NCBI GenBank assembly: GCA_027066935.1
Contig: JAMOMX010000456.1
Location: 1 to 5,204, forward strand
Direction: 5' to 3'
DNA from: Sulfurimonas sp.
GTDB taxonomy: Bacteria; Campylobacterota; Campylobacteria; Campylobacterales; Sulfurimonadaceae
Length of the DNA stretch: 5,204 nt
Within the stretch, counting starts at the first letter, position 1, and the number at the start of each line of letters is the position of its first letter. Position numbers and translations under genes: made by a program. Below are positions 5,184-5,204 of this stretch, piece after piece. The notes under the pieces were generated by a model. It was not told where the DNA came from, made no database searches, and worked only from the letters and a program-made list of their open reading frames with translations.

Positions 5184-5204
5184 ATGCTAAAATGCATATA
5201 TAAA
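5184..5204 (+). CDS. Possible start of a further gene, cut by the window edge
   Basis: An ATG at 5184 is preceded by GAGGA (5170-5174) at a spacing of 9 bases and is open to the end of the window (MLKCIYK). Seven codons are too few for any identification. The same bases include TGCTAAAAT (5185-5193), an extended -10-like box, so this could instead be a promoter for a gene further right. Confidence 0.22.

Overview
The window is strongly AT-rich bacterial DNA. Promoters of the TGNTATAAT type, the codon use and the IS type would fit a low-GC proteobacterium. A Campylobacterota species (Arcobacter or Sulfurimonas-like) is my best guess, but nothing in the window proves it. The window looks like accessory DNA: a partial insertion sequence followed by what reads as a stretch of an integron gene-cassette array.

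Layout. Positions 1-1277 (minus strand) hold most of an IS1182-type DDE transposase. It runs off the left edge before the catalytic glutamate region, and its promoter and RBS are visible at 1284-1306. From about 1394 to 3927 there are four attC-like sites (A 1394-1511, B 2243-2375, C 3328-3397, D 3804-3932). In each, a 14-15 bp perfect stem is flanked by short imperfect L and R boxes; B and C end in a GTTAT-type core site, A in GTTGTAT and D in GTGAACA. The arm-to-core spacing is constant (9, 10, 9 and 9 bases in A, B, C and D). A and D differ at only 4 of 113 positions, and their identity stops at the G^T recombination point. B and C are unrelated to them in stem sequence.

Cassettes. Cassette 1 (1506-2369) has its own promoter and a DUF4160-DUF2442 gene pair, a typical predicted toxin-antitoxin operon. 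Cassette 2 (2370-3390) carries one very AT-rich DUF4238 gene whose stop codon lies inside the attC site. Cassette 3 (3391-3926) has no convincing gene but contains an imperfect palindrome of about 195 bp. All cassette genes read in the plus direction, as expected if the integrase and attI lie to the left, outside the window.

Right part. Positions 4035-5030 encode a 331-residue protein of unknown function with two N-terminal membrane helices and a soluble C-terminal domain. It starts with TTG. No attC site follows it, and the core of site D is degenerate, so this gene may lie at or beyond the end of the array or in a rearranged segment. The last 174 bases contain small AT-rich hairpins and a possible start of another gene.

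How they may work together (inference): the toxin-antitoxin pair would stabilise the array against deletion between the near-identical sites A and D. The DUF4238 and two-helix membrane genes are adaptive or defence cargo of unknown role. No integrase gene is visible, so the integron call rests on the attC architecture alone.
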